A stretch of 63,994 bases of DNA. Source: Duganella phyllosphaerae (GTDB lineage: Bacteria; Pseudomonadota; Gammaproteobacteria; Burkholderiales; Burkholderiaceae_D). The stretch spans positions 1-63,994 of the forward strand of contig NZ_LROM01000068.1 of NCBI RefSeq assembly GCF_001758785.1. Reading direction: 5' to 3'. The position numbers and the translations under genes are program-made. A model generated the notes under the pieces. It was not told the DNA's origin and did no database searches. It saw nothing but the letters and a program-made list of their open reading frames with translations. This document shows positions 55,482-63,994 of the stretch, one piece after another. The first letter of the stretch is position 1; each line of letters opens with the position of its first letter.

Positions 55482-58400
55482 TTAATAGACTTCGCGGGTG
55501 TAGATGACGGGGCCGGAGCGGTAGATACCAAAGGTAGCATTGCCAACCGTGGCGGGCAGGTAGGTGATCCAGTCGGGGCAGCTGGCGCCGGTCGGGCATT
55601 GTCCGCGCAGCGAAATGCCGACCGAGCCCGGACCGATGCCCGGACCTTGCAGGCGGAACACGGCCTTGCCGTTATTAAAGGTCGGTTGGCCGGTGCCGGA
55701 CAGTTTCAACTGCGCGGCGGCAGTGCAATTGCCGTTGGCGTCGGCGGCGAGCAACTTCTGGCAGTTGCTGTAGCGCAGCGAGTTGAGGTCCAGTGACGGC
55801 GCCGGCAAGGCGAAGGCGGGGTTGAGCCGGTAGCCGCCGTTGAGGTAGAACCGTGCCTCCATATGCATCGGCATGGGCGCATTGACGGAGCCGAAATTGG
55901 GGGCGATATAGAGCTGGCCGCTAATGGCGGTCAGTTCCAGCTCGGCCGGCGCGCTGCGCGCGGACGTCACGCCGTCGGTGTCTGTGGCGCGCACGACGAA
56001 GCGGGTGGGATTGCTGGGCGTGCTGGCTGCGGCAAAAGCGAAGTAGGGCAGGTTGAGCGGGTTCTGGCTGTCCTTGACCAGCGTGCCCACGCCGCCGGCA
56101 AAGGTAAAGCGCGTCTTGGGCCCGCCGCTGGTCTCCTCGCTCCACCCCATGCCGTCGATCTCCACGGCTTTGACGGTGGCCGTGTCGACGGAGTTGCTCC
56201 AGCTAAGCAGGGTAATGGTTTTGGCATAGGCGCCCGAGTAGTTCTTCGTGAGCGCACCGGCGCTGTTATAGGCGGACACCACGAGCTGGAACGGTTGCCG
56301 GGAATAGACCAGGCGTTTGCTACACGGTTGCACGATGCCGCCGGTCTTGCTGCAATCCATGGTGTCGCCCGCTGCGGTGTCGGTCAGCGGCTGCGGCAAG
56401 GTGGTGTCGAAATGATCGGGGATGAAGCGGCCGAGGTCGAGCGTGCCCCTGGTTTCAAAATCCGGCCTTGAAATGCCCATGTAATAGGTGGGCGGCTTGG
56501 TGCCATTTGTAGTGCTGGTGCTGGGGTTGATGTTGGTCGCCGTGATCGTGATTTTACCCACCTCGTCGAAGGTGTAAGGGCCGCTGGCAGTGCCATCGGT
56601 GATGACAAAGCTGCCTGCCAGCTTCCCCACACCACCGGTCGGCTCGGTCACGCTGATAGTTTGCTGGACGCTTTCCCTGGTGCTCTCCTTGCCAAAATTC
56701 TTGGTGACATTGGCGTCCATATTGCTGGGATTGTCCGGCAGCGCGTTGACGGCCGAGATCTGCAGCGTGAACTGTTCGCCGGCGCGGGCGAATACGCCGG
56801 CGGGCAGCGCGGGGGTGGTGCCAACACGGGTAGCCTTGAGCCGGAACGCTTTGGGCGCCACCGTGAATGCGGTGCCGCCTGCCGGCGTGCTGGCGCCAAG
56901 ATTGCCGCTGGTGTAGCTGGCCGACAGGCTGACTTTGCCGACCTCGGGATATTGCAGGTTGGCGGTCGCCAGGCCGTCCGCGTTGAACTTGAGCGGCACG
57001 CCGGTGCTGCCGCTGCCGCAGCTGACGCTGGTGTAGTTGGCAGCGTCGGAATTCTTGAGCGCCATCCCTGGCTTGGCGGCGTTGGCCGGGTCGATCTGGC
57101 TGCAGCTGAAGCTGACCGTGGCGGTGGTGCTGGCCACCAGCGGCACGCAGGTCTTGCCGGCATTCGGTGCGGGGGCTGACTTGAGCGCCTGCAGCGTGAC
57201 GTTGGCGGCGGTCATCGAGACATGGTCGGGAACGGTCAGCGCCAGGCCGGTGTCGCTGAACACCATGTCGCACGAGGTGCTGGCGGTGCCCGAGGCGCCT
57301 ACGCAGGTGGTCGGATTGGGCGCCCCGCTGGCCGACAGTGTGGCGGTGCCGGCGGTGCTACGGCTGACGCTGGCTGCGTTATTGCTGCCGCCCGTGATGG
57401 TGAACTCGGCGCCGCCCGGTTGCAAGGTGGTCTTGATGCTGTTGTTGTATAGCGTCGAACAATCGGCGTTGCTGCAGGCGGTGACGGTCACCGTCTGCGG
57501 CTGGCAGGTGAGGGCGTTGCCGCTGTGGGTGATCTGGAAGTGGTGGGCGCTGGCTGGGGCAGCGGCGGCGCAGGTGGGACTGTAGCTGTAGGTTGATGAG
57601 TAGGTGACACAACTGCATTTCTGGGGATTGGGAGGATTTTTGCAGGTGATGACTTTCGACACGGTGCCGCCGTAGCCGAAATAAATGGAATTGACGGTGG
57701 CATTGCCGTTGATTCTGGCATTGGAGTCGCCGGTCTTGACGTTATTGGCATCGAGGTCGCCATTGATCACGGTGCTGTTTTCCAGCAGCGTATCACCGGT
57801 GACGGTGACATTGCCGTTGATAGTGGCGTTGGCTGAACGTAAGGTCAGCGAGCCGGCATCGACCTTGCCGGTCACCGTGTTTCCGGATGCAAAGTCGGCC
57901 AGGCCAGCGATCTTGACCGCGCCGGTGATTTTGACGTCAGAGTCGGTGCTGATCGACGCCCCGCTCAGGCCGCTGGCCACGGTGACCCTGGACTCGAGTC
58001 TGATGGCGCCGGTGGCGATCAAAGAACTGCCCAGTTTGGCATCTGCCCCGACAGTGATGTTGCCGCCGGAAACCGCTCCGGTAACCTGGGTGCCACTGAC
58101 CAGATTGACGTTGCCTGTGGCGGTAATCGTACCGGTAATCTTCGACGACGAACCGACGATATCAACCGTGGCGCCGATAATGTTAGCGGTGATGGTTTTG
58201 CCGTTACCCAGCGAGAAATTGCCCCCAGCCTTGATGGTCGCGCCATCGGTGCTGAAATTGTTCTGCTGCGTATTGGTGATGTCGATTTTGTAGCTGCCGG
58301 TGGTTTCCAGGCGCGCCGTTCCGGTCATCTTGATGTCCTGGAAATAGCCCATTACCAGGTCTGCGGTGACCAGCACCGTGTAGCCGCTGGCGATCTCTGC

Positions 58401-58568
58401 CGTGTCGTTGTCACCGCTGAAAATCGTCGAGCAGGTATAGGTTGTTCCGCTGAGCGTGCAGGTGGCCGGTGGCTTGCCGTTGCCGGTGAATTTACTCGCC
58501 TGCGCGGGTTCGGCAAGCGCTATCGTCATTAACAGGGTGCAAAAAGCTAACCACAAGACTCGCAACAT
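55482..58568 (-). CDS. mshQ: MshQ-like surface protein (DUF6701 C-terminus)
   Basis: 1028 residues. Signal peptide (cleavage near QA/SKF, about residue 24). Residues about 60-300 are a run of beta-helix-type repeats (GNVTVTGDTLLENSTVINGDLDANNVKTGDSNARINGN) like those of bactofilins. Then a Cys-rich join and a large beta-rich C-terminus with the DUF6701 ending PATVGNATFGIYRSGPVIYTREVY. MshQ is associated with the MSHA type IV pilus, where it is an accessory or adhesin-like surface protein. No other msh gene is near, so here it is an orphan, or the cluster lies elsewhere. GAGAGA lies before the ATG. Confidence 0.8.
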   Translation of the reverse strand: MLRVLWLAFCTLLMTIALAEPAQASKFTGNGKPPATCTLSGTTYTCSTIFSGDNDTAEIASGYTVLVTADLVMGYFQDIKMTGTARLETTGSYKIDITNTQQNNFSTDGATIKAGGNFSLGNGKTITANIIGATVDIVGSSSKITGTITATGNVNLVSGTQVTGAVSGGNITVGADAKLGSSLIATGAIRLESRVTVASGLSGASISTDSDVKITGAVKIAGLADFASGNTVTGKVDAGSLTLRSANATINGNVTVTGDTLLENSTVINGDLDANNVKTGDSNARINGNATVNSIYFGYGGTVSKVITCKNPPNPQKCSCVTYSSTYSYSPTCAAAAPASAHHFQITHSGNALTCQPQTVTVTACSNADCSTLYNNSIKTTLQPGGAEFTITGGSNNAASVSRSTAGTATLSASGAPNPTTCVGASGTASTSCDMVFSDTGLALTVPDHVSMTAANVTLQALKSAPAPNAGKTCVPLVASTTATVSFSCSQIDPANAAKPGMALKNSDAANYTSVSCGSGSTGVPLKFNADGLATANLQYPEVGKVSLSASYTSGNLGASTPAGGTAFTVAPKAFRLKATRVGTTPALPAGVFARAGEQFTLQISAVNALPDNPSNMDANVTKNFGKESTRESVQQTISVTEPTGGVGKLAGSFVITDGTASGPYTFDEVGKITITATNINPSTSTTNGTKPPTYYMGISRPDFETRGTLDLGRFIPDHFDTTLPQPLTDTAAGDTMDCSKTGGIVQPCSKRLVYSRQPFQLVVSAYNSAGALTKNYSGAYAKTITLLSWSNSVDTATVKAVEIDGMGWSEETSGGPKTRFTFAGGVGTLVKDSQNPLNLPYFAFAAASTPSNPTRFVVRATDTDGVTSARSAPAELELTAISGQLYIAPNFGSVNAPMPMHMEARFYLNGGYRLNPAFALPAPSLDLNSLRYSNCQKLLAADANGNCTAAAQLKLSGTGQPTFNNGKAVFRLQGPGIGPGSVGISLRGQCPTGASCPDWITYLPATVGNATFGIYRSGPVIYTREVY

Positions 58569-58661
58569 TATTTCTCTCAGGTAAAAACGCCTGCCTGAAT
58601 TATAGGCGCTTTATCCTGAGAAATTGCCGTGCGGCACATTCCTGTGGCTAATAACGCACGA

Positions 58662-60317
58662 TTACTTCGCGCGCTTCACCTTGCCGAACGCCTCGCCTGC
58701 CTTCCACGTCTGCATCGCCGGCGCATTGGCGACGTAGTAGCCGAGGTTGAGCGTAAATTGCGCCTGCTGCACCATGCCCGACAGGTCCCATTGCGGGCGG
58801 TATTCGTCGGTGACCTGGTGATAGTCCTTTTTAAAGGCCACCAGCTTGGCGCGCGAGGCTTCCAGGTCTTTGACGAAGGTGAAATGGCCGTCGCCCGAGA
58901 ACACGGCCGAACCGACGTTAAAGGCCGGAATGCCCGCCTTGGCAAACACGAAGTGGTCGGCGCGGAAGAATGCACCGGACAGGTCGGGGATCGCCGGCGC
59001 CAGGGTCAGGCCCATTTTTTTCGCCACCGCGCCAGAGGCTTCGTACAGGCTGCTGCGCTCGGCGCCGGCCACGCCGATGTCGGACGTCTTGCCGACGAAG
59101 TTCATGCTGTCGAGGTTGAGGTCGGCCGTGGTTTTGTCGAGCGGCCAGGCCGGGTTTTGCACGTAGGCGGCAGCGCCCAGCAAGCCTTGCTCTTCGGCTG
59201 CCGGCCACAAGAACACCTGCGTGCGCTTGGCCGGGTGCTTGACCGCTTCGGCTGCCATTACCAGGAGGGCGGCCGTGCCCGAGGCGTTGTCGATGGCGCC
59301 GTTGTAGATGTGGTCGTGCTGGCCATTGTCTACGGGTTTGGTCCGATCCGCGGCAGAGGCCTCGTCCATGCCCATGTGGTCCCAGTGCGCCGAATAGATC
59401 ACCGCCTGTTCCTTGAGCCTGGCGTCGGTGCCGGGCACGATGCCGGCCACGTTGAATTCCTCGATCTGGCGCACGCTGCTGCGCAGCTGGCCGTGGACGC
59501 GGGTGTTCAAATCCACCGGCTTGAAGTCGCGCCGCTCGGCCGCTGCGCGCAGCTTGTCGAGGTCGAAGCCGGCGGCGGCGAACAGCGAGCGCGCCGTGTC
59601 TTCCTGCAGCCAGCCTTCCACCGGGTTGCCCTTGCCTTTCAGGTGGAAGCGCTCGTGGCCGAAGCCATTGGCCGGCACGCTCCACGGGTACGATGCCGAC
59701 GGCGTGGTGTGGATCAGCAGCGCACCGGCGGCGCCACGGCGCACGGCTTCCTCGAACTTGTACAGCCAGCGGCCATAATAGGTATAAGCCTTGCCGGCGA
59801 AGCGGTTCGGTTCATCAAGCGTCGGCTGCGGGTCGTTGACCATCATGACCAGGACCTTGCCCTTGACGTCCAAGCCCTTGTAGTCGTCCCACTTTTCCTC
59901 GGGCGCCTCGGCGCCGTAGCCGACGAACACCAGCGGCGCGTCGATCGCCACGTCCTGTTTGCCGCTCATGGTGCCGATCAGGATTTCCTCGCCCACCTTG
60001 GGGGTGACGGTTTTGCCGGCGATATCGAAACTGAGGGCGCTGCCCGGCAGCAGTTTGGTGCCTTCGATTTTCACGGACTGGCGGTAGGTGCCGTCTGCCA
60101 GCGGCTTCAAGCCGATGGCGGCCGCCTGCGTCTCCAGGTAGCGCACCGCCAGCAGGCCGCCACGCTGGCCGGTGCCGCGTCCCTCGAACAGGTCGTCGGC
60201 CAGGAAGGACAGGTGGGCGCGCAGCGGCGCTTCGGTGACGACCGGCTGCCCGGCCTGGGCATGGGCGGTGGCCTGGAAAGCAAGGCCGGCGGCGAGGGCG
60301 AACATGGTAAGGCGCAT
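58662..60317 (-). CDS. Exported M28-family metallopeptidase
   Basis: 551 residues. Signal peptide (about 1-21). A PA-like insertion (about 110-250) is followed by an M28 catalytic core: AHWDHMG and NGAIDNASGTAALLVMA hold the first His/Asp and bridging Asp, then WPAAEEQGLLGA with the catalytic Glu pair, the DLNLDSMN Asp and the last zinc-binding His in the C-terminal region. M28 enzymes are dizinc aminopeptidases or glutamyl cyclases acting in the periplasm or outside. Substrate preference unknown. The start region faces four tandem 10-bp repeats. Confidence 0.9.
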   Translation of the reverse strand: MRLTMFALAAGLAFQATAHAQAGQPVVTEAPLRAHLSFLADDLFEGRGTGQRGGLLAVRYLETQAAAIGLKPLADGTYRQSVKIEGTKLLPGSALSFDIAGKTVTPKVGEEILIGTMSGKQDVAIDAPLVFVGYGAEAPEEKWDDYKGLDVKGKVLVMMVNDPQPTLDEPNRFAGKAYTYYGRWLYKFEEAVRRGAAGALLIHTTPSASYPWSVPANGFGHERFHLKGKGNPVEGWLQEDTARSLFAAAGFDLDKLRAAAERRDFKPVDLNTRVHGQLRSSVRQIEEFNVAGIVPGTDARLKEQAVIYSAHWDHMGMDEASAADRTKPVDNGQHDHIYNGAIDNASGTAALLVMAAEAVKHPAKRTQVFLWPAAEEQGLLGAAAYVQNPAWPLDKTTADLNLDSMNFVGKTSDIGVAGAERSSLYEASGAVAKKMGLTLAPAIPDLSGAFFRADHFVFAKAGIPAFNVGSAVFSGDGHFTFVKDLEASRAKLVAFKKDYHQVTDEYRPQWDLSGMVQQAQFTLNLGYYVANAPAMQTWKAGEAFGKVKRAK

Positions 60318-60368
60318 GGCAACTCCGTGACGTGAAAGCGGACCATCTTACTGTAAATCGGCGCTGCT

Positions 60369-60408
60369 TGTAAGCAAGTGTAAGCGTGCGTAACGGTGTG
60401 TAATGATG
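60369..60408. promoter_or_regulatory. Four GTAA half-sites at exact 10-bp spacing
   Basis: TGTAAGCAAG, TGTAAGCGTG, CGTAACGGTG and TGTAATGATG run head to tail. GTAA-N6 repetition at 10-bp period is the form bound by CpxR (GTAAA-N5-GTAAA) and related OmpR-type regulators. It lies between the divergent M28 and small Ala-rich protein genes. Confidence 0.55.
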
Positions 60409-60537
60409 GTCAACGCTGGGCAGGGCGGCGGCGTTTTTTGCTCATGACCGACGTAACAAGCGGCCATGAAAAAAAAGCAGGGTCAGTTACCAGAAAACTA
60501 TATAAACGATTTTTACGATATTTAAGGATTTCACATC

Positions 60538-60819
60538 ATGAAGAAAATTGCCGCTACCCTGATCGCCTCCCTGTTCGCCGGCGTCGCTTTCGCTCAGACC
60601 CCGCCGCCAGCACCGGCTCATACTCCAGCGCCAGCCCCGATGGCAGCGCCGGCCGCACCGGCAGCCACCCCGGCGCCTGAAGCCAAGCACACCGAAAAGC
60701 ACGCCAGGAAGGCACACGACAAGAAAATGAAGCCGGCCAAGGCCCATGCTGAAAAAGACGGCGCGCCAGTGCCGCCAGCAGCACCGGCAGCACCAGCAGC
60801 ACCAGCGCCAGTCAAGTAA
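60538..60819 (+). CDS. Small exported Ala/Pro/Lys/His-rich protein
   Basis: 93 residues: signal peptide (MKKIAATLIASLFAGVAFA, cut near 19-20) followed by a low-complexity mature part of Ala/Pro blocks and a cationic centre KHTEKHARKAHDKKMKPAKAHAEK. The composition resembles acid-shock or metal-binding small periplasmic proteins, though no such function is shown. AAGGA lies 9 bp before the ATG. Translation of this type of sequence could also be a weakly conserved orphan; coding is likely because of the clean signal peptide. Followed by a REP-type element. Confidence 0.7.
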   Translation: MKKIAATLIASLFAGVAFAQTPPPAPAHTPAPAPMAAPAAPAATPAPEAKHTEKHARKAHDKKMKPAKAHAEKDGAPVPPAAPAAPAAPAPVK

Positions 60820-60840
60820 GCAAGTACTGACGGTCGTAAA

Positions 60841-60932
60841 GCCGTCGTCCCCGCGCAGGCGGGGACCCAATTGTTGCGTGAGCCGCCGGCTTGCCTGCAA
60901 ATTGGATTCCCGCCTGCGCGGGAATGACGGCT
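60841..60932. repeat. Paired REP-like palindromes (REPIN-like)
   Basis: Left unit GCCGTCGTCCCCGCGCAGG.. (60841-60872) and right unit (60901-60932) are inverted copies, differing at 4 of 32 positions. Each is itself palindromic (CCCGC...GCGGG). The 28-bp centre differs. This is the usual form of a bacterial REPIN/intergenic repeat. Confidence 0.75.
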
Positions 60933-60980
60933 GTTTCGTTCCCCTTCATGCTCCCCGTTTGCAGCGTTCAGGCCATCTCC

Positions 60981-62000
60981 TTAGCGCTTCAACTCCTCCA
61001 GCAACGCCTTGTGAAACATCGCCGGATCCTCCATCTGCGGCGCATGTCCTTTGCCCGGGAATTCCACCAGCCGGCTGTCCGGTATCGCTTTCGCCGCCTG
61101 CTTGCCCAGCACCTTGTAGTTGCCGATCTTCGCTTTCACTTCCGGCGGCGCGATGTCGGCGCCGATGGCCGTGGTGTCGGCGTCGCCGATCAAGAGCACC
61201 GTGGGCACCTTCAATAGCGGGAACTCGTACACCACCGGCTGCGTATAAATCATGTCGTAGATCAGCGCCGAATTCCATGCCACCACCTGCTTGCCCGGAC
61301 CGTTGGACAGGCCGGCCAGCATGTCCACCCAGCGCTCGTACTCGGGTTTCCACTTGCCGCCGTAATAGGTTTTGCTCTCGTACTTGCGGATGCTGTCGGC
61401 CGTGGTTTTCAGTTCGCGCTCGTTCCATTGATCGACGCTGCGCGGCGGCACACCGAGCGCCTTCCAGTCTTCCAGCCCGATCGGGTTGACCATCACCAGC
61501 TTGGCCGTCGCCTGCGGGTACATCAGCGCGTAGCGGGTGGCCAGCATGCCGCCGGTCGAGTGGCCGATCATGATCGACTGTTTGACGCCCAGGTGCTTGA
61601 GCAGGGCATCGGTATTGGCGGCCAGTTGCTGGAAGCTGTACTGGTAATGTTCGGGCTTGCTCGACGCGCAAAAGCCCACCTGGTCGGGCGCGACCACGCG
61701 GTAGCCGGCGCCGGTCAACGCGGTGATGGTCGCTTCCCAGGTTGCGCCGCAGAAGTTTTTGCCGTGCAGGAGCACGGCGGTCTTGCCGTCGCCGGGCCCC
61801 TTGGCCGCAGGCGCGACGTCCATGTACGCCATCTGCAGCTTGACGCCCTGCGACGTGAAGTCGAACTGCTCGAGCTTGTGCGGATAGGTAAAGCCTTCCA
61901 GGCGCGGGCCGTAGCTGTAGTGGTCGTTGGCGGCGGCGGCCAGCAGCGGCAGGCTCAGGGTGGCCAGGGCCAGCGCCCTGGGCATGGACGAAATAATCAT
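60981..62000 (-). CDS. Exported alpha/beta hydrolase
   Basis: 339 residues; start 62000 with AGGAG 9 bp upstream. Signal peptide (about 1-24). Oxyanion strand VLLHGKNFCGATW, nucleophile S148 in MIGHSTGGML, acid D in LLIGDADTTAIG, and H in GKGHAPQMEDPAMF complete the fold. It resembles haloalkane-dehalogenase/epoxide-hydrolase-like enzymes, but the usual substrate-binding residues cannot be confirmed. Ends with MFHKALLEELKR. Exported, so it should act outside the cytoplasm. It faces the DEAD-box helicase gene across 180 bp. Confidence 0.87.
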   Translation of the reverse strand: MIISSMPRALALATLSLPLLAAAANDHYSYGPRLEGFTYPHKLEQFDFTSQGVKLQMAYMDVAPAAKGPGDGKTAVLLHGKNFCGATWEATITALTGAGYRVVAPDQVGFCASSKPEHYQYSFQQLAANTDALLKHLGVKQSIMIGHSTGGMLATRYALMYPQATAKLVMVNPIGLEDWKALGVPPRSVDQWNERELKTTADSIRKYESKTYYGGKWKPEYERWVDMLAGLSNGPGKQVVAWNSALIYDMIYTQPVVYEFPLLKVPTVLLIGDADTTAIGADIAPPEVKAKIGNYKVLGKQAAKAIPDSRLVEFPGKGHAPQMEDPAMFHKALLEELKR

Positions 62001-62180
62001 GTTGGCAATCTCCTATGGTGGGCAGCGGACAATATAGGTCGAGGGGGTGGTTTCCACCCTTAAACGGCACTTAAATGGCAGGTTTTCAAGCAAAATAACG
62101 CTCAAATGGCTGAGACAGAGTAAACTACGCACAAATTTCTTTCGCAATTAGGCGATTCGAACATACTTGTGAGTGACGCC

Positions 62181-63983
62181 ATGTCTGACACCCCCACCTC
62201 CCCGATTACCCTGTTTTCCGACCTGAACCTGAGCGAGCCGCTGATCCGCTCGCTCAAGGACGTCGGTTACGAAACCCCGTCGCCGATCCAGGCCGCCACC
62301 ATTCCGCTGCTGCTCGATAACCAGGACGTGCTGGGCCAGGCGCAAACCGGTACCGGCAAGACCGCCGCTTTCGCGCTGCCGATCCTGTCGCGCATCGACA
62401 TTCGTCAAACCTCGCCGCAGGCGCTGGTGCTGGCCCCAACCCGCGAACTGGCGATCCAGGTCGCCGAAGCGTTCCAGACCTACGCCGCCCACATTCCCGG
62501 CTTCCACGTGCTGCCGATTTACGGTGGCCAGAGCTACGGCCCGCAATTGTCGGCCTTGCGCCGTGGCGTGCACGTCATCGTCGGCACCCCGGGCCGCGTG
62601 ATCGACCACCTGGACAAGGGTTCGCTCGACATCTCCAAGCTCAAAACCCTGGTGCTCGACGAAGCCGACGAAATGCTGCGCATGGGCTTTATCGACGACG
62701 TCGAACGCATCCTGCAGGAGACCCCGGCCACGCGCCAGACCGCGCTGTTCTCGGCCACCATGCCGTCGGCCATCCGCCGCATCGCCAACACCTACCTGCG
62801 CAATCCGAAGGAAGTCACCGTTGCCGCCAAAACTGGCACCAATGAAAACATCCGCCAGCGGTACTGGCTGGTCTCGGGCATGCACAAGCTCGACGCGCTG
62901 ACCCGCATCCTGGAAGCCGAAGATTTCGACGGCATGATCATCTTCTCGCGCACCAAGCTCGGTACCGAGGAGCTGGCGCAGAAGCTGCAGGCGCGCGGCT
63001 TCTCGGCCGCAGCGATCAACGGCGACATCCAGCAGGCGCAGCGCGAACGCACCATCGCCCAGCTCAAGGAAGGCAAGATCGACATACTGGTCGCCACCGA
63101 CGTCGCCGCGCGCGGACTGGACGTGGAACGCATCAGCCACGTGGTCAACTACGACGTGCCGCACGATCCGGAAAGCTATACCCACCGTATCGGCCGCACC
63201 GGCCGCGCCGGCCGCAGCGGCGAGGCGATCCTGTTCATCACGCCGCGCGAAAAAGGCCTGCTGAAAATGATCGAGCGCGCCACGCGCCAGCCGATCGACA
63301 TGCTCGAACTGCCGACCATCCAGGCTGTCAACGACGTGCGCATCGCCAAGTTCAAGCAGCAGATTACCGAAACCCTGGCGCAGGGCGAGCTGGAACAGTT
63401 CCAGTCGCTGATCGAAGACTTCGAACGCGAACAGAACGTGCCGGCGATCGAAATCGCCGCCGCGCTGGCCAAGATGGCCCGTGGCGACGTGCCGCTGCTG
63501 CTCGACAAAAAGCAGGTCACCCAGTGGGAAGAGCGCCCGGCCCGCGCTACCAGCAGCTTCGACCGCCCCGAACGCGGCGACCGTTTTGACCGTGGCGACC
63601 GCGGTGACCGCTTCGATCGCGGCGACCGTCCCGACCGTGGCGAACGCCCGGACCGCAGCGAGCGCTTCCCGAAAAAGGAACGCATCGTGCGCGCCCCGGA
63701 CGCCGGCATGGAAACCTTCCGCATCGAAGTGGGCTACCAGCACGGCGTCAAGCCGGGCAATATCGTGGGCGCCATCGCCAACGAAGGCGGTATCGACTCG
63801 AAGAACATCGGCCGCATCGAAATCTACGACGACTACAGCGTGCTGGACATGCCGAGCGACCTCGCTGGCGACGTGCTCGACCACCTGGCCGGCATCAAGG
63901 TAGCAGGCCAGCAGTTGCGCATCAGCCGTGACAGCGGTGGTGCGCCGTCTTCCGCTGCCGCTGCCGCCGCGCCGAAGATATAG
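62181..63983 (+). CDS. deaD: CsdA/DeaD-type DEAD-box RNA helicase
   Basis: 600 residues from ATG 62181; a GTG four codons upstream has a poorer context. Core helicase with Q-motif PSPIQ, motif I AQTGTGKT (about 54-61), LDEADEM (159-165), SAT, and HRIGRTGRAGR. The C-terminal region holds an RNA-binding DbpA-like domain (METFRIEVGYQHGVKPGNIVGAIANEGGI). Between them, about residues 464-495, lies a repetitive RG/RD tail (GDRFDRGDR...) of the low-complexity kind that drives condensation. CsdA assists ribosome assembly and RNA turnover in the cold. The long leader (62001-62180) holds a short hairpin and might carry cold control. Confidence 0.94.
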   Translation: MSDTPTSPITLFSDLNLSEPLIRSLKDVGYETPSPIQAATIPLLLDNQDVLGQAQTGTGKTAAFALPILSRIDIRQTSPQALVLAPTRELAIQVAEAFQTYAAHIPGFHVLPIYGGQSYGPQLSALRRGVHVIVGTPGRVIDHLDKGSLDISKLKTLVLDEADEMLRMGFIDDVERILQETPATRQTALFSATMPSAIRRIANTYLRNPKEVTVAAKTGTNENIRQRYWLVSGMHKLDALTRILEAEDFDGMIIFSRTKLGTEELAQKLQARGFSAAAINGDIQQAQRERTIAQLKEGKIDILVATDVAARGLDVERISHVVNYDVPHDPESYTHRIGRTGRAGRSGEAILFITPREKGLLKMIERATRQPIDMLELPTIQAVNDVRIAKFKQQITETLAQGELEQFQSLIEDFEREQNVPAIEIAAALAKMARGDVPLLLDKKQVTQWEERPARATSSFDRPERGDRFDRGDRGDRFDRGDRPDRGERPDRSERFPKKERIVRAPDAGMETFRIEVGYQHGVKPGNIVGAIANEGGIDSKNIGRIEIYDDYSVLDMPSDLAGDVLDHLAGIKVAGQQLRISRDSGGAPSSAAAAAAPKI

Positions 63984-63994
63984 CGCCGCGCCTG

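Noticed and set aside
62045..62059. GGGTGG-TTT-CCACCC hairpin in the helicase leader
   Set aside because: Perfect but only 6 bp with a 3-base loop, no T tract, and no upstream gene on that strand to terminate. Possible thermosensor is too speculative to claim.
63571..63665. GGCGACCG-type nucleotide repeats as a mobile or CRISPR-like array
   Set aside because: They encode the RG/RD linker of the DEAD-box protein in frame, which is common in this family; units are short, imperfect and lack spacers.

Overview
The window is high-GC DNA (clearly above 60% by eye) with Gram-negative envelope genes throughout: TamA/TamB, a porin, a TonB-dependent receptor, a chaperone-usher pilus operon and Tat- and Sec-exported enzymes. 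A PhaM-type polyhydroxybutyrate granule protein, an MshQ-like protein, a porin_4 porin, many GGDEF/histidine-kinase genes and the DUF3108 pair together suggest a betaproteobacterium of the family Oxalobacteraceae (Massilia, Duganella or Janthinobacterium type). The genus cannot be fixed from this sequence alone. The window looks chromosomal. I found no transposase, integrase, phage gene, tRNA, rRNA or CRISPR array.

Layout. 1-6.6 kb: the 3' end of a pnuC-like gene, an AraC-output response regulator, and divergently a four-gene Csu-type (archaic) chaperone-usher pilus operon, followed by a small exported protein. 7-13 kb: an HxlR regulator, a large TPR-GAF-GGDEF cyclase, tag, and an MnmC whose methyltransferase half is degenerate. 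13-16.5 kb: a small histidine kinase overlapping a REC-TPR regulator, a small conserved-looking ORF, and phaM. 16.6-24.5 kb: two tandem DUF3108 proteins, a complete MukF/MukE/MukB-like (MksFEB) condensin operon, and a DUF2975 membrane protein with an XRE regulator. 24.6-36 kb: an esterase-like lipoprotein, a membrane protein, an S9D peptidase, tamA-tamB and queC. 36-47 kb: a CHASE-PAS-GAF-GGDEF cyclase butted against queC, small membrane and proline-rich proteins, a porin, two histidine kinases and a hydrolase. 46-54 kb: a TonB receptor paired with an exported SAM-hydroxide-adenosyltransferase-like enzyme, a REC/HD-GYP protein, and a Tat-exported PhoX-type phosphatase preceded by a Pho box. 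54-64 kb: thioesterase plus dienelactone hydrolase, an orphan MshQ-like surface protein, an M28 peptidase, a small exported Ala/Pro/Lys protein, another hydrolase, and a DEAD-box RNA helicase of the CsdA/DeaD type.

The most interesting signals are these. There is a roughly 92-bp dispersed element with inverted ends, present twice and both times filling the gap between two convergent genes. The MksFEB operon lacks the MksG/JetD nuclease. MnmC has lost its methyltransferase motifs but kept the FAD half. A SAM-hydrolase-type enzyme carries a signal peptide and sits behind a TonB receptor. Several regulatory layouts are readable: a Pho box before phoX, four GTAA half-sites at exact 10-bp period in the M28/small-protein gap, an HxlR-type inverted repeat, and 11-bp tandem repeats at 39.5 kb. 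Genes for making, breaking or sensing c-di-GMP and phosphorelay proteins are unusually dense, which fits an environmental, surface-living bacterium.
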